In this document: positions 1-10,380 of the stretch, in pieces | Position numbering within the stretch: the stretch's first letter is position 1 | How the letters are laid out: the number at the start of each line of letters is the position of its first letter | DNA from: Gemmatimonadota bacterium | GTDB taxonomy: Bacteria > Gemmatimonadota > Gemmatimonadetes > Longimicrobiales > Gaopeijiaceae | NCBI GenBank assembly: GCA_028874985.1 | Contig: JAPPGI010000033.1 | Location: 1 to 33,973, forward strand | Reading direction: 5' to 3' | Length of the DNA stretch: 33,973 bases | Notes under the pieces: model-generated | Told to the model about the DNA's origin: nothing | Databases searched by the model: none | The model's input: only the letters and a program-made list of their open reading frames with translations | Translations under genes and position numbers: made by a program

Positions 1-55
1 CGACACGCATCGGATGGCCGAAGCCAACAAAGCCTTCGCGCACTACCGCTGGTAG
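1..55 (+). CDS. rpsG: Ribosomal protein S7, C-terminal end only
   Basis: The frame starting at base 2 reads DTHRMAEANKAFAHYRW and then TAG. This is the typical C-terminal helix of bacterial S7, the 30S head protein that nucleates assembly of the 16S 3' major domain. The rest of the gene lies upstream of the window. Its position directly before fusA matches the str operon order rpsL-rpsG-fusA-tuf. Only 17 residues are visible, but they are characteristic in this context. Confidence 0.9.
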   Translation, partial: DTHRMAEANKAFAHYRW

Positions 56-70
56 GCCGTCCGGCCCGCA

Positions 71-92
71 GCCGGCCCCCGCGGGGGTCGGC
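71..92 (+). promoter_or_regulatory. Intercistronic GC hairpin between rpsG and fusA
   Basis: A compact inverted repeat (GCCGGCCCCCG against CGGGGGTCGGC, with one G-T wobble) lies in the 104-base rpsG-fusA spacer. No T-run follows, so it is not a classic intrinsic terminator. A role in mRNA processing, stability or attenuation is possible but is inference. The spacer also holds a perfect TTGACA at 125-130, but no acceptable -10 lies at the right distance. Confidence 0.35.
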
Positions 93-159
93 CGAGGGGG
101 AGGGATCTCCGGCGGGACCGCTGTTTGACAGGCGCAGACGACCGATTTGAAGAACGGAT

Positions 160-2277
160 ATGCCCAGACTCACACCACTGCCAAAGCTCCGCAATATCGG
201 CATCATGGCACACATCGACGCCGGTAAGACGACGACGACGGAGCGCATCCTGTTCTACACGGGCAGGCTCCACCGCATGGGCGAGGTGCATGAGGGTGCC
301 GCGGCCATGGACTGGATGGAGCAGGAACAGGAGCGCGGCATCACGATCACCTCCGCGGCCACGACCGCGTTCTGGCATCGCGGCGGGACCGAGTATCGAA
401 TCAACATCATCGACACGCCCGGCCATGTGGACTTCACGGCCGAGGTCGAGCGGTCGCTCCGGGTATTGGACGGGGCGGTCGCTGTCTTTTGCGGGGTGGG
501 CGGCGTGGAGCCGCAGTCCGAGACCGTGTGGCGCCAGGCGGACCGCTACGGCGTGCCACGGATCGCCTTCGTGAACAAGATGGACCGGACCGGCGCCGAC
601 TTCGAACGGGTCGTGCGGATGATGCGCGAGCGGCTCGGGGCGAACGCCTTCGCCGTGCAGTACCCCCTGGGCGAGGCCGACCTGTTCACCGGCGTCATCG
701 ACCTCGTGGCCAAGCAGGCGTACGTATGGGATGACGAGCTCGGAGCCACCATCATCGAGGTCGGAATCCCGGACTCGCTGAGGGAGAGGGTCGAGGCACT
801 CCGCCACGAGTTGCTCGAGGCCGCCCTGGAGCACCACGACGAGTTGCTGGAGAAGTACCTTCTCGGCGAGCCGCTCACGGAGGACGAAGTGCGGCAGGCG
901 GTGCGGGCGGCTACGGCCTCGGGCGCCTTCTTCCCGGTCTTCTGCGGCTCCGCCTTCAAGAACAAGGGCATCCAGCGCCTGCTCGACGGCGTGATCGACT
1001 ACCTGCCCTCGCCGCTGGACGTTCAGGCCATCGAGGGACGGCCCCCGCTCGGCGACGCGGTCCGGCAGTCGCGCGAGGCCTCGGACGACGCGCCCCTGGC
1101 CGCGCTCGCATTCAAGATCATGACCGACCCCTTCGTGGGCAGGCTGACGTACCTGCGCATCTATTCCGGGTCGTTGCCGAAGGGCACCCGGGTGTACAAC
1201 GCCACACGGGCCCGCAAGGAACGCGCGGGGCGCCTCCTGCAGATGCACGCCAACAAGCGCGAGGAGCGTGACGAGGTGTACGCCGGCGACATCGCGGCGG
1301 TGATCGGCCTCAAGAGCGTCCGTACGGGCGACACGATCTGCGATCCCGATCACCCCATCATCCTGGAGGCGATGGACTTCCCGGAACCGGTGATCTCGGT
1401 GGCGATCGAGCCCAGGACGAAGGCCGACCAGGACAAGCTGGGGACCGGCCTGGCCAAGCTGGCCGAGGAGGACCCGACCTTCCGGGTGCACGCCGACCCC
1501 GATACCGGGCAGACGATCATCAGCGGGATGGGCGAGCTCCATCTGGAGATCATCGTCGACCGCCTGCGCCGGGAGTTCTCGGTGGACGCCAACGTCGGCC
1601 GTCCCCAGGTGGCCTTCCGCGAAACGATCCGCAGCGTGGCGTCGGGAGTCGTGGGCCGGTTCGTCCGGCAGACCGGGGGACGGGGACAATACGGGCATGT
1701 CGTCATCGACGTCGAGCCCGGAGAATCCGGATCCGGCTTCCTCTTCGACGACCGCGTCAAGGGGGGCGTCATTCCCCGCGAGTACGTTCCCGCGGTCGAA
1801 CGCGGCATCCGGGACGCCCTCCACTCCGGGGTGGTGGCGGGCTACCCGGTGGTCGACGTCAAGGTTGCGCTCCTGGACGGCTCGTATCACGATGTCGACT
1901 CCAGCGAGATGGCCTTCCGCATCGCCGGTTCGCTGGCGTTCAAGGAGGGACTGAGGCGGGCCGGCCCGGTCCTGCTGGAGCCGGTCATGGACGTCGAGGT
2001 GGTCACGCCTCACGAGTACATGGGAGATCTCATCGGCGATCTTTCGGCCCGCCGCGGCAAGGTGGGCGGAATGACCGACCGGGGAGACGCGCAGGTCATC
2101 GGCGCCAGTGTCCCGCTCGGTGAGATGTTCGGGTATTCGACGCGGCTGCGGTCCCTGAGCCAGGGGCGGGCCGTGTTCACCATGCAGTTCTCGCACTACG
2201 ACGAAGTCGCCCCGGAGAGGAAATCCGGGAAGTCCCGGCGCAGGAAGGCCGGGCAGGGAGTCCTGGCGGGCGTCTGA
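160..2277 (+). CDS. fusA: Translation elongation factor G
   Basis: EF-G is the ribosomal translocase GTPase (705 residues, normal family length). G1 is AHIDAGKT at 17-24, the switch II motif is DTPGHVDF at 85-92, and NKMD at 139-142 gives guanine specificity. [10 protein letters not shown] near residue 270 marks the G5/G' region. Domains II to V follow, with the domain IV stretch GGRGQYGHV and the domain V stretch PHEYMGD. The last 20 or so residues are a basic tail ([11 protein letters not shown] and onward) that goes slightly beyond the usual end. The ATG follows a weak AGAACGG ribosome-binding site and is the start that gives the canonical N-terminus. It lies between rpsG and tuf as in the str operon. 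Confidence 0.97.
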   Translation: MPRLTPLPKLRNIGIMAHIDAGKTTTTERILFYTGRLHRMGEVHEGAAAMDWMEQEQERGITITSAATTAFWHRGGTEYRINIIDTPGHVDFTAEVERSLRVLDGAVAVFCGVGGVEPQSETVWRQADRYGVPRIAFVNKMDRTGADFERVVRMMRERLGANAFAVQYPLGEADLFTGVIDLVAKQAYVWDDELGATIIEVGIPDSLRERVEALRHELLEAALEHHDELLEKYLLGEPLTEDEVRQAVRAATASGAFFPVFCGSAFKNKGIQRLLDGVIDYLPSPLDVQAIEGRPPLGDAVRQSREASDDAPLAALAFKIMTDPFVGRLTYLRIYSGSLPKGTRVYNATRARKERAGRLLQMHANKREERDEVYAGDIAAVIGLKSVRTGDTICDPDHPIILEAMDFPEPVISVAIEPRTKADQDKLGTGLAKLAEEDPTFRVHADPDTGQTIISGMGELHLEIIVDRLRREFSVDANVGRPQVAFRETIRSVASGVVGRFVRQTGGRGQYGHVVIDVEPGESGSGFLFDDRVKGGVIPREYVPAVERGIRDALHSGVVAGYPVVDVKVALLDGSYHDVDSSEMAFRIAGSLAFKEGLRRAGPVLLEPVMDVEVVTPHEYMGDLIGDLSARRGKVGGMTDRGDAQVIGASVPLGEMFGYSTRLRSLSQGRAVFTMQFSHYDEVAPERKSGKSRRRKAGQGVLAGV

Positions 2278-2320
2278 CGGCCCCGCCCCAACACACAGCT
2301 AACCCAATCACGGAGCAAGA

Positions 2321-3511
<1,191 letters not shown>

Positions 3512-3526
3512 AGGGGTACGGGGATC

Positions 3527-3901
3527 ATGGCACGGACACGCGGCACGGGCCCCCCGCCGGCCGGCACGGCCCAGGGGGGGTCGAACAAAGGGATCACCAA
3601 CCGGATCCGCATCCGGCTCAAGGCCTTCGACCACTGGGTGGTGGATCAGACCGCCGCCGACATCGTACGCACGGCCCAGAAGACCGGTGCCAGGATTCGC
3701 GGGCCCATCCCCCTGCCCACCCGCCGCCAGCGGTGGACCGTGTTGCGCTCCCCGCACATCGACAAGAAGAGCCGGGAGCAGTTCGAGCTCAGGACCCACA
3801 AGCGCCTGATCGACATCGTCGAGAGCCGTCCCCAGACCATCGACGCGCTGACCAAGCTCGACCTGCCCGCCGGCGTGGACGTCGAGATCAAGGTGGACTG
3901 A
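3527..3901 (+). CDS. rpsJ: Ribosomal protein S10
   Basis: S10 is a 30S head protein and also the NusE transcription antitermination factor. The core is recognised from [37 protein letters not shown] and the end VDVEIKVD; the second of these continues through residue 86. At 124 residues it is about 20 longer than usual because of an N-terminal Gly/Pro/Ala-rich extension ([18 protein letters not shown]) before the conserved NRIRIRL. No start codon sits next to the conserved region and GAGGGGTACGGGG precedes the ATG, so I kept the long form. rplC begins 3 bases after its stop. Confidence 0.95.
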   Translation: MARTRGTGPPPAGTAQGGSNKGITNRIRIRLKAFDHWVVDQTAADIVRTAQKTGARIRGPIPLPTRRQRWTVLRSPHIDKKSREQFELRTHKRLIDIVESRPQTIDALTKLDLPAGVDVEIKVD

Positions 3902-3904
3902 ACG

Positions 3905-4522
3905 ATGCCCGGACTGATTGGCAGAAAGGTCGGGATGACCCGGGTCTTTTCCGAAGAGGGCCTCGCCATTCCGGTAACCGTCCTCAAGGCCGGTCCCTGT
4001 ACCGTCGTCCAGATCAAGAGCCCCCGGTCCGACGGATACGCGGCCGTGCAGGTCGGTTTCGGCGAGCGCAAGCACAAGCGTTCGACGATGGCGGAACTGG
4101 GGCACGCGGCCAAGGCGGGGCTCGACGCGGCCCCGCGGCTCATTCGTGAATTCAGGCCCGGGGACGGCGAGACCTACGAACCCGGTCAGGAATTGACGGT
4201 CGGGCTATTCGAGGCGGGTGAGAAGGTCAGGGTCAGCGGGGTCACCAAGGGGCGGGGATTTCAGGGCGTCGTTAAGAGATACGGGTTCCGCGGGAGACCC
4301 GCCTCACACGGCCATCCCATGTCGCGCAATCCGGGCTCGATGGGACCCGGTACGGATCCCTCCCGGGTGATCAAGGGAAAGAAACTACCCGGCCGCATGG
4401 GTGGGACCAGGAAAACGATCCGGAATCTGGAAGTCGTCCGGGTCGACTCGGAACGGAATCTGCTCTTCGTCAGGGGAGGGGTTCCAGGCAGCAGGAACAG
4501 CTACGTCCTGATCCGGAAATAG
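3905..4522 (+). CDS. rplC: Ribosomal protein L3
   Basis: L3 is an early 50S assembly protein that contacts the peptidyl-transferase region (205 residues). It begins with the typical [13 protein letters not shown], carries [14 protein letters not shown], and has the central-extension motif [17 protein letters not shown] that reaches toward the catalytic centre. The end, [18 protein letters not shown], is also typical. The stop codon is followed within bases by repeat copy A, which separates this gene from rplD by 253 bases, whereas these two genes are normally adjacent. Confidence 0.96.
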   Translation: MPGLIGRKVGMTRVFSEEGLAIPVTVLKAGPCTVVQIKSPRSDGYAAVQVGFGERKHKRSTMAELGHAAKAGLDAAPRLIREFRPGDGETYEPGQELTVGLFEAGEKVRVSGVTKGRGFQGVVKRYGFRGRPASHGHPMSRNPGSMGPGTDPSRVIKGKKLPGRMGGTRKTIRNLEVVRVDSERNLLFVRGGVPGSRNSYVLIRK

Positions 4523-4771
4523 GGCAGCCCATGAACAGAATCCCCCCGGCATTCGAGCAGCGATGCATCCAGGCTGGTCGCTTCGCCCAGCGCCATCGCA
4601 CTGTAAAGACAACATTACAATATGTCATGTCCAGTATACATGTTCTGTCCTTGAGGCTGCACTCTGCGTTGCTCCTCAGCCGAATAGCGCTGCTATTCGC
4701 CCCTCGTCGCGCCTTGCCAGCCCGGCGCCTCACCGCTCTCGGTGCTCGGGCGGCTCTGTCCACGGGCTGCT
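4523..4771 (+). repeat. Dispersed palindromic element, copy A (full length)
   Basis: This element fills the rplC-rplD gap. Its ends are inverted repeats: GGCAGCCCATGAACAGA at 4523-4539 against TCTGTCCACGGGCTGCT at 4755-4771 (14 of 17 pair). It shares long stretches with copies B and C: the left module (ATCCCCCCGGCATTCGAGC and on to about 4587) and the right module (GCTCCTC from about 4670 to the end). An 84-base middle segment is longer than in B (21) or C (9) and is AT-rich. A hairpin, CGAATAGC-GCT-GCTATTCG, lies at 4681-4699. One frame is open from ATG 4531 to TGA 4773 (80 codons), beginning MNRIPPAFEQRCIQAGRFA and ending GARAALSTGC, two bases before rplD. Whether it is translated is unknown. 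Confidence 0.85.
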
Positions 4772-4775
4772 GACC

Positions 4776-5474
4776 ATGTACCAGGCTCCCTACTTCAAGA
4801 CGGACGGCTCCGCCGGACCGCAGGTCACGCTCCCGGACTCCCTCTTCAACGGGGTGGTCCACGAGGGGGCGCTCCACCAGGTGGTTCGGGCCTACCTCGC
4901 CAACCAGCGGCAGGGCACGGCCTCGAAGAAGAACCGCGCGGCCGTTGTCGGCGGCAGTCGCAAACCCTGGCGGCAGAAGGGCACGGGACGGGCGCGGCAG
5001 GGAACCATACGCGCCGTCCAGTGGAAGGGTGGCGGTAGGGCCTTCCCTCCACGGCCGCGTTCCTGGACGCTACGGGTGCCCAGGCGGCTGCGCGCCCTGG
5101 CCCGCGCTTCAGCCTTCAACAGCCGTGCCGGAGCGGGGCGGGTGGCCGTCATCGAAGGTTTCGACTTCGAGGTGCCCGGGACGCGCAGACTCAACGAGCT
5201 GCTTGGCAGAATCGACCTTCCCGGCAAGATCCTGTTGCTGACGCACGGCGTGAACCGCGAACTCCACCTCTCGGGGCGCAATCTTCCCGGCGTGCGCGTC
5301 CTCCCCTTCGGCACCGAATCGGCGTACGACGTCGTATGGTCCGGGACAACGGTCATCGAAGAGGCGGCGCTGGCCGAACTGGGCGATGCTCTTCCCGCGG
5401 CCGAACGACCACGGCGGCGCCCACTGAAACGCGTCCCGAGGGCCGAACCCGCGCTGGACGGGGAGGAAGCCTGA
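4776..5474 (+). CDS. rplD: Ribosomal protein L4
   Basis: L4 is a 50S tunnel-wall protein and, in some bacteria, the S10-operon autoregulator. With the start at MYQAPYFKTDG it has 232 residues, normal length. The extended tunnel loop is visible as SRKPWRQKGTGRARQGTIRA followed by the GGGRAFPP segment. The C-terminus is Arg/Pro rich and a little longer than usual. The frame is open upstream through the repeat to 4563, but that part is repeat sequence and not L4-like. There is no purine-rich Shine-Dalgarno sequence before ATG 4776 because the repeat's terminal inverted repeat occupies that space. Initiation may depend on ribosomes terminating at TGA 4771-4773. Confidence 0.94.
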   Translation: MYQAPYFKTDGSAGPQVTLPDSLFNGVVHEGALHQVVRAYLANQRQGTASKKNRAAVVGGSRKPWRQKGTGRARQGTIRAVQWKGGGRAFPPRPRSWTLRVPRRLRALARASAFNSRAGAGRVAVIEGFDFEVPGTRRLNELLGRIDLPGKILLLTHGVNRELHLSGRNLPGVRVLPFGTESAYDVVWSGTTVIEEAALAELGDALPAAERPRRRPLKRVPRAEPALDGEEA

Positions 5475-5782
5475 TGCGCGAGGCCTACGACGTGATCGTG
5501 GCTCCGGTCGTGACGGAGAAGACGACCGCGCAGATGGAAGCGAGCCTGTACACCTTCATCGTGAACCAACGCGCCAACAAGCACGAAATCGCGCGGGCCG
5601 TCGAGGCGCTGTGGGATGTGAAGGTGGCGGATGTCCGCACGATGCGGTATCCGGGCAAGTCGAAGCGGGCGCTGCTGGGCCGGATGGTGAAGAACTGGGA
5701 GCTGGGCCGCACGCCGTCCTACAAGAAGGCGGTGGTTCAGCTGGTCCAGGGCGACGAGATCGAATTCTACGAGATGGGTTGA
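5474..5782 (+). CDS. rplW: Ribosomal protein L23
   Basis: L23 sits at the exit of the ribosomal tunnel and docks trigger factor and SRP (102 residues). Motifs are [15 protein letters not shown] at the start, [22 protein letters not shown] in two overlapping parts in the middle (residues 31-52), and the basic [12 protein letters not shown] loop. The start ATG overlaps the rplD stop (TGATG) and is preceded by GGGAGGAAG, giving both a strong ribosome-binding site and translational coupling. Confidence 0.95.
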   Translation: MREAYDVIVAPVVTEKTTAQMEASLYTFIVNQRANKHEIARAVEALWDVKVADVRTMRYPGKSKRALLGRMVKNWELGRTPSYKKAVVQLVQGDEIEFYEMG

Positions 5783-5786
5783 CCCG

Positions 5787-6626
5787 ATGGCGCTCAAGAA
5801 ATTCAAGCCCGTTACTCCTGGGACGCGGTTCCGGTCCGTGACCGCCAAGGACGCCGTTACCCGCAAGGGTCCCGAGAAATCGCTGACCGAGCCGCTCAAG
5901 AGGTCCGGAGGCAGGAATCACCACGGCCGAATCACCGTCCGCAGGCGGGGTGGCGGCAACAAGCGCACGTACCGGAAGGTGGACTTCAAGCGCAACAAGC
6001 ACGGCGTGAAGGGGAGGATCGCGGAGATCGAATACGACCCCAACCGATCGGCGCTCATCGCCCTGGTTCACTACGAGGACGGGGACAAGCGCTACATTCT
6101 CTACGTCAGGGGCATGGGTGTGGGCGACGTGGTCTCGTCCGGTCCCGACGCGGACATCCTTCCGGGAAACGCGCTGCCCCTCGATCGTATCCCGCTCGGC
6201 ACCACCGTACACAACGTGGAGATGAAGCCGGGCAAGGGTGGACAGATGGCGCGCTGCGCCGGAGCGGGCGTGCAGATCGTCGCGAAGGAGGGCAGCTACG
6301 TCACGGTGCGCCTCCCCTCGACGGAGGTTCGCCGAATCCACAAGCGCTGTCTGGCCACGGTGGGCCAGGTGGGCAACGTGGACCACAGCCTCCAGTCGCT
6401 GGGCAAGGCGGGCGCCAGCCGCTGGCGGGGGAGGCGCCCCAAGGTGCGCGGTGTGGCCATGAACCCCGTCGACCATCCACTCGGAGGAGGGGAAGGGAAG
6501 GCGTCCGGAGGGCGTCCGCCGGTCACCCCATGGGGCAAGCCCGAGGGAACCAAGACCCGCAAGAAGAAGAAGCTGTCCAACAAGTTCATCGTCCGTGGGC
6601 GCAAGCGCGGCAAGGCGACGCGCTGA
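5787..6626 (+). CDS. rplB: Ribosomal protein L2
   Basis: L2 is essential for subunit association and peptidyl-transferase centre structure (279 residues, normal). Characteristic segments are [38 protein letters not shown] and [19 protein letters not shown]. The last contains the conserved histidine of the family, near residue 229. The basic C-terminus ends [19 protein letters not shown]. It starts 4 bases after rplW. Confidence 0.97.
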   Translation: MALKKFKPVTPGTRFRSVTAKDAVTRKGPEKSLTEPLKRSGGRNHHGRITVRRRGGGNKRTYRKVDFKRNKHGVKGRIAEIEYDPNRSALIALVHYEDGDKRYILYVRGMGVGDVVSSGPDADILPGNALPLDRIPLGTTVHNVEMKPGKGGQMARCAGAGVQIVAKEGSYVTVRLPSTEVRRIHKRCLATVGQVGNVDHSLQSLGKAGASRWRGRRPKVRGVAMNPVDHPLGGGEGKASGGRPPVTPWGKPEGTKTRKKKKLSNKFIVRGRKRGKATR

Positions 6627-6657
6627 CCCATGGGGGACACGGAGACCGGATAGAGCC

Positions 6658-6942
6658 ATGCCGCGAAGCGTCAGGAAGGGCCCGTTCATCGACCAGAAGC
6701 TGCTGCGCAGGATCGAACTCATGAACGCGCGGAACGAGAGAACGGTGATCCGGACCTGGTCCCGCGCGTCCACGATTTCCCCCGAATTCGTGGGGCACAC
6801 CGTGGCGGTTCACAATGGGAACAAGTTCATCCCCGTTTACATCACCGAGAACATGGTCGGCCACAAGCTCGGCGAGTTCGCACCCACCCGCCTTTTCAGA
6901 GGCCACGGCGGCAAGCTGGCCGACAAGCGGTCAAGGAGGTGA
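6658..6942 (+). CDS. rpsS: Ribosomal protein S19
   Basis: S19 forms the S13-S19 complex in the 30S head and touches the A-site tRNA (94 residues). The conserved start [12 protein letters not shown] fixes ATG 6658; the frame is open upstream but not S19-like. Other signatures are [22 protein letters not shown] in two overlapping parts (residues 34-55), [11 protein letters not shown], and the end ADKRSRR. A 31-base spacer follows rplB. Confidence 0.96.
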   Translation: MPRSVRKGPFIDQKLLRRIELMNARNERTVIRTWSRASTISPEFVGHTVAVHNGNKFIPVYITENMVGHKLGEFAPTRLFRGHGGKLADKRSRR

Positions 6943-6953
6943 TGGAGACCGTC

Positions 6954-7307
6954 ATGGAAGCGCGCGCGATCGCACGGGACATCAGGATGAGTCCGCGGAA
7001 GGTGCGTCTGGTTGCGGACCGGATCCGCGGGTGTTCCGTGAACGAGGCCATCTCGGTTCTCAGGTTTTCGAGGAAGGCCGCGGCCGTACCCATCGACAAG
7101 ACGCTCATGTCCGCAGTCGCCAATGCCCGCGAGAGGGCCGACCTGGAGGGGGGGGCGGTGGACATTGACGAACTCATGGTGAGCCGCGTGTTCGTCGACG
7201 CGGGACCGAGTCTGAGGCGGTGGAGGGCAGGTGCCATGGGGAGGGCGAAGCCCCGGCGCCGGCGCACCAGCCATATCACCATTGTCGTGGAAGCGAAGGA
7301 GAATTGA
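6954..7307 (+). CDS. rplV: Ribosomal protein L22
   Basis: L22 lines the nascent-peptide tunnel; its long beta-hairpin is where erythromycin-resistance changes arise in other bacteria. Signatures are DIRMSPRKVRLVADRIRG and the hairpin region GPSLRRWRAGAMGRAKPRRR followed by TSHITIVVE. I chose ATG 6954 (117 residues) because GGAG lies six bases upstream. GTG 6939 and ATG 6942, overlapping the rpsS stop and lying next to AAGGAGGT, are possible alternatives that would add four or five residues. Confidence 0.94.
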   Translation: MEARAIARDIRMSPRKVRLVADRIRGCSVNEAISVLRFSRKAAAVPIDKTLMSAVANARERADLEGGAVDIDELMVSRVFVDAGPSLRRWRAGAMGRAKPRRRRTSHITIVVEAKEN

Positions 7308-7310
7308 CGA

Positions 7311-7976
7311 ATGGGCCAGAAGACACACCCCCACGGATTCCGGCTAGGGATCGTTTCCGACTGGCGTTCCAGGTGGTACGCGGAGCGGGATCTGCCCGCG
7401 CTGCTCAAGGAGGATCATGTCATCCGCACCTACCTCCACCGGCGCCTCCACCACGCGGCGCTGGCCGGCGCGGACATCGCGCGCAAGCCCTCCAAGCTGG
7501 TGGTCACGTTGCACACCGCACGGCCGGGCGTCGTTATCGGCAAGCGGGGCGCCGAGGTGGACAAGCTGCGCGACGAGCTGGCCGTGCTCACGAACAGCGA
7601 GGTCTCCGTCAACGTCGAGGAGATCAAGCGCCCGGAAATGAACGCGCGGCTGGTCGCCGACAACGTGGCTCACCAGCTGCGGCAGCGTATTTCGTACCGG
7701 CGGGCCATGAAGCGGGCCGTCCAGTCGGCGATGCGCGCGGGTGCCGAGGGGATCCGCATCCAGTGCGCCGGACGGCTGGGCGGGGCGGAGATCGCTCGCA
7801 CCGAGGGTTACAACCAGGGCCGGGTGCCCCTTCACACCCTGCGCGCCGATATCGACTACGCGCAGGTGGAGGCCCGGACGACCTACGGAGTCGTGGGCGT
7901 GAAGTGCTGGATCTTCAAGGGTGAGGTAATCGAGGACCGCTTCGGCCGGACCTACTCGGCCGGACCGGGAGCGTAG
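7311..7976 (+). CDS. rpsC: Ribosomal protein S3
   Basis: S3 is part of the mRNA entry channel of the 30S subunit (221 residues). It begins [14 protein letters not shown], followed by a KH domain with the GxxG-type segment [13 protein letters not shown]. The S3 C-terminal domain contains [21 protein letters not shown] in two overlapping parts (residues 127-147) and [12 protein letters not shown]. The end [16 protein letters not shown] is short. It starts 3 bases after rplV. Confidence 0.97.
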   Translation: MGQKTHPHGFRLGIVSDWRSRWYAERDLPALLKEDHVIRTYLHRRLHHAALAGADIARKPSKLVVTLHTARPGVVIGKRGAEVDKLRDELAVLTNSEVSVNVEEIKRPEMNARLVADNVAHQLRQRISYRRAMKRAVQSAMRAGAEGIRIQCAGRLGGAEIARTEGYNQGRVPLHTLRADIDYAQVEARTTYGVVGVKCWIFKGEVIEDRFGRTYSAGPGA

Positions 7977-7998
7977 AGGGTCCGGAAGGAGAGACACC

Positions 7999-8415
7999 AT
8001 GCTGGCACCGAAGCGGATACGGCGCAGGAAGACCCACAAGGGCAAGATGCGCGGCAAGGCGTACCGGGGGAACAGGGTTTCCTTCGGCGAATACGGACTG
8101 CAGGCGCTCGACGCGGGCTGGATAACCAACCGGCAGATCGAGTCGGCGCGTGTGGCGATCACGCGGCACGTGAGACGCGGCGGCAAGGTGTGGATCCGCA
8201 TCTTCCCCGACAAGCCCGTCACCAGGAAGCCCGCCGAGACCCGCATGGGTAAGGGGAAGGGCAACCCGGAGCACTGGGTCGCGGTGGTCAAGCCCGGCCG
8301 GATCATGTTCGAGCTGGAAGGGGTTCCGGTCGAAACGGCCCGCAGGGCCATGCAGCTGGCCTCCTTCAAGCTGCCCGTGAAGACGCGCTTCGTCGACCGG
8401 GAATCGCAACTCTAG
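7999..8415 (+). CDS. rplP: Ribosomal protein L16
   Basis: L16 is needed for tRNA accommodation near the A site of the 50S subunit (138 residues). The conserved start is [19 protein letters not shown], with GEYGLQAL and the functional loop [33 protein letters not shown] precedes the ATG, a good ribosome-binding site. Confidence 0.97.
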   Translation: MLAPKRIRRRKTHKGKMRGKAYRGNRVSFGEYGLQALDAGWITNRQIESARVAITRHVRRGGKVWIRIFPDKPVTRKPAETRMGKGKGNPEHWVAVVKPGRIMFELEGVPVETARRAMQLASFKLPVKTRFVDRESQL

Positions 8416-8444
8416 AGAAGTCACGACCCAGAGGAGAGCACACA

Positions 8445-8681
8445 GTGAAGGCAGAGGAAGTCAGGGAACTCGAGAGCGCGGAGCTGGAGCACCGGCTGGG
8501 CGAACTCAAGCTGGAACAGTTCCGCCTGCGCTTCCGCAGTGCCATCATGCAGCTTGAGAACCCCCGGCTGAGACGCGAGATCCGCCGGGACATCGCGCGA
8601 ATCAAGACCATCCTGCACGAACGCCGGACCGCCGGCACGGCCGAACGGCCGATGAGCGACGCAGGAGGGAGACCGAGGTGA
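8445..8681 (+). CDS. rpmC: Ribosomal protein L29
   Basis: L29 lies next to L23 at the tunnel exit. It consists of two antiparallel helices, [20 protein letters not shown] and the [20 protein letters not shown] region, with the family motif I.RIKTIL.ER. The start is GTG 8445 after GAGGAGAGC. At 78 residues it is slightly long, with a polar C-terminal tail after HERR. It overlaps rpsQ by four bases (GTGA). Confidence 0.92.
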   Translation: MKAEEVRELESAELEHRLGELKLEQFRLRFRSAIMQLENPRLRREIRRDIARIKTILHERRTAGTAERPMSDAGGRPR

Positions 8682-8944
8682 CTGAGAACAGCGTTCGCGG
8701 GCGGCGCAAGATCCGCCACGGAGTGGTGGTGGGCGACCGGGCCCACAAGACGGTGACGGTTGTGGTGGAGCGGCGGTTCGCCCATCCGCTCTATGGAAAG
8801 CAGGTCACGCGCACCAGGAAGTACCACGCGCACGACGAAGCCAACGAGTACCGGGTGGGCGACAAGGTCTCCATCATGGAGACGCGGCCCCTGTCGAAGA
8901 CGAAGCGGTGGCGCGTGGTCGGGTTGATCGAGCGGCCCGCCTGA
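8678..8944 (+). CDS. rpsQ: Ribosomal protein S17
   Basis: S17 is a primary 16S-binding OB-fold protein (88 residues). Signatures are [32 protein letters not shown] and [19 protein letters not shown], with the closing block [18 protein letters not shown]. The start GTG 8678 overlaps the rpmC stop, which indicates translational coupling; GGAGGGAGACCGAG lies just upstream. Confidence 0.96.
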   Translation: MTENSVRGRRKIRHGVVVGDRAHKTVTVVVERRFAHPLYGKQVTRTRKYHAHDEANEYRVGDKVSIMETRPLSKTKRWRVVGLIERPA

Positions 8945-8974
8945 CGCCACACGGAAAGAGGACGGTGAGACCCG

Positions 8975-9343
8975 ATGATCCAACAGGAATCGATGCTGAA
9001 GATCGCCGACAACACGGGCGCCAAGCGTGCGCTGTGCATCCGAGTGCTCGGCGGTTCCGGGCGGCGCTACGCCCGGATCGGCGACCGGGTCATCGTGACG
9101 ATCAAGGACGCCGTGCCCAACGCGCCGGTAAAGCGGGGCGAAGTAATGGAGGCGGTGGTCGTGCGCACGGCCAAGGAGATGCGGCGTCGCGACGGTACCT
9201 ACATCCGCTTCGACGACAACGCCGCCGTGCTGATCAACGCCCAGAAGGAGCCGCGGGGAACCCGCATCTTCGGGCCGGTGGGTCGTGAACTCAGGGAGAA
9301 GCGTTACATGAGAATCGTTTCCCTGGCCCCGGAGGTGCTGTGA
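8975..9343 (+). CDS. rplN: Ribosomal protein L14
   Basis: L14 sits at the subunit interface of the 50S particle and forms bridges to 16S rRNA (122 residues, normal). The N-terminus [19 protein letters not shown], the central [20 protein letters not shown] and the end [13 protein letters not shown] are all diagnostic. The preceding 30-base spacer contains GGAAAGAGG. Confidence 0.97.
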   Translation: MIQQESMLKIADNTGAKRALCIRVLGGSGRRYARIGDRVIVTIKDAVPNAPVKRGEVMEAVVVRTAKEMRRRDGTYIRFDDNAAVLINAQKEPRGTRIFGPVGRELREKRYMRIVSLAPEVL

Positions 9344-9345
9344 TC

Positions 9346-9684
9346 ATGGCGCGGGGCATCAGCAGGATCGTCAGGGGAGACCGGGTCCGGGTCATCCGCG
9401 GCAATCACCGCGAGGTCGAGGGCACCGTGTTGCGCGTGCTGCGCAAGTCGAACCGGGTCGTGGTCCAGGGGGTGAACATGCGTAAGCGCCACTCCAAGCC
9501 CTCGCAGGCCAACCCGGAGGGCGGGATCATCACCTTCGAGGCACCGATCCACATCTCCAACGTGATGCTGATAGAGCCTGCCAGCGGCGAAGCGAGCCGC
9601 ATCCGTCTCCGCGTCGAGCCGGACGGTCTGAAGGAGCGAATCGCGGTGAAGACCGGCAACCCCATACCGAGGAACGTGTCATGA
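9346..9684 (+). CDS. rplX: Ribosomal protein L24
   Basis: L24 is an assembly-initiating 50S protein. A KOW motif is visible in [20 protein letters not shown], followed by [19 protein letters not shown] and the IHISNVMLI strand. I prefer ATG 9346 (112 residues, [12 protein letters not shown]), ten bases after GGAGG. GTG 9340, which overlaps the rplN stop, would add two residues. It overlaps rplE by four bases (ATGA). Confidence 0.94.
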   Translation: MARGISRIVRGDRVRVIRGNHREVEGTVLRVLRKSNRVVVQGVNMRKRHSKPSQANPEGGIITFEAPIHISNVMLIEPASGEASRIRLRVEPDGLKERIAVKTGNPIPRNVS

Positions 9685-10319
9685 CCGCGCGGAGGGCGGC
9701 ACGGAAAAACGGGACCCGGGGTGGCAAGAGGATGCCCGGCGCCATCGAGCCACGCCTTCTTACCCACTACAGGGAGGTTGCACGGCCGGTGCTGCGGGAG
9801 CAGTTCGGATTCCCGAACCCCCACCAGATTCCCCAGGTGGTCAAGGTCACCCTGAACGTCGGGGTCGGAGAGGGAAGCCGCGACCGGAAGCTGGTGGAAT
9901 CGGTGGCCGGCGAGCTGGCGGTGATCTCGGGCCAGAAGGCGGTCATCACGCGGGCCCGCAGGTCGATCTCCAATTTCCGGCTCCGCGAGGGTATGGCTGT
10001 CGGTGCGACCGTCACACTGCGCAGGCGCGGCATGTGGGAGTTCCTGGACCGGTTCGTTTCGGTGGCGGTGCCGCGGATCCGGGACTTCCGGGGGCTGAAC
10101 ACGCGTTCCTTCGACGGCCGCGGCAACTACACCGTGGGAATCAGGGAACAGATCATCTTCCCGGAGGTCGACTACGACAAGGTCAGACAGATTCACGGCA
10201 TGGACGTCACCGTCGTCACGTCGACCGACAAGGACGACCAGGCCTATGCGCTCCTGCGGCAGCTCGGTTTTCCGTTCCGGGGCGAAATCCCGGTGATCAT
10301 CGGGGCCCAGGCTTCATGA
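9681..10319 (+). CDS. rplE: Ribosomal protein L5
   Basis: L5 binds 5S rRNA and contacts P-site tRNA in the central protuberance. Core segments are [40 protein letters not shown] and [18 protein letters not shown]. From ATG 9681 (overlapping the rplX stop, with GAGGAACG upstream) it has 212 residues, about 25 more than usual. The extra part is a basic leader, [20 protein letters not shown] 9732 would give a normal-length protein but has only a weak AAGAGG upstream. No rpsN follows, although it commonly does. Confidence 0.94.
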   Translation: MTARRAARKNGTRGGKRMPGAIEPRLLTHYREVARPVLREQFGFPNPHQIPQVVKVTLNVGVGEGSRDRKLVESVAGELAVISGQKAVITRARRSISNFRLREGMAVGATVTLRRRGMWEFLDRFVSVAVPRIRDFRGLNTRSFDGRGNYTVGIREQIIFPEVDYDKVRQIHGMDVTVVTSTDKDDQAYALLRQLGFPFRGEIPVIIGAQAS

Positions 10320-10380
10320 GCGCCTGCGAGCACCGACCGGCGGCGCGTGGAGGAGACCCTACATTGGAGACGAACCGAAC

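Noticed and set aside
125-153. Possible promoter before fusA (perfect TTGACA at 125-130)
   Set aside because: No -10-like hexamer at 16-18 bases; the following bases read TTGAAGAA. A single box in a 104-base spacer is not enough.
4615-4640. Possible promoter in repeat A (TTACAA and TATACA)
   Set aside because: Spacing is only 14 bases and both boxes are weak matches; kept only as part of the AT-rich segment observation.
4681-4699. Hairpin CGAATAGC-GCT-GCTATTCG as a transcription terminator
   Set aside because: It lacks a T-run, lies inside an essential operon, and is not preserved in copy B.
4563-4775. N-terminally extended L4 beginning at ATG 4563
   Set aside because: The extra 71 residues are repeat-element sequence in a frame different from the one conserved among copies, and the normal L4 start lies at 4776.
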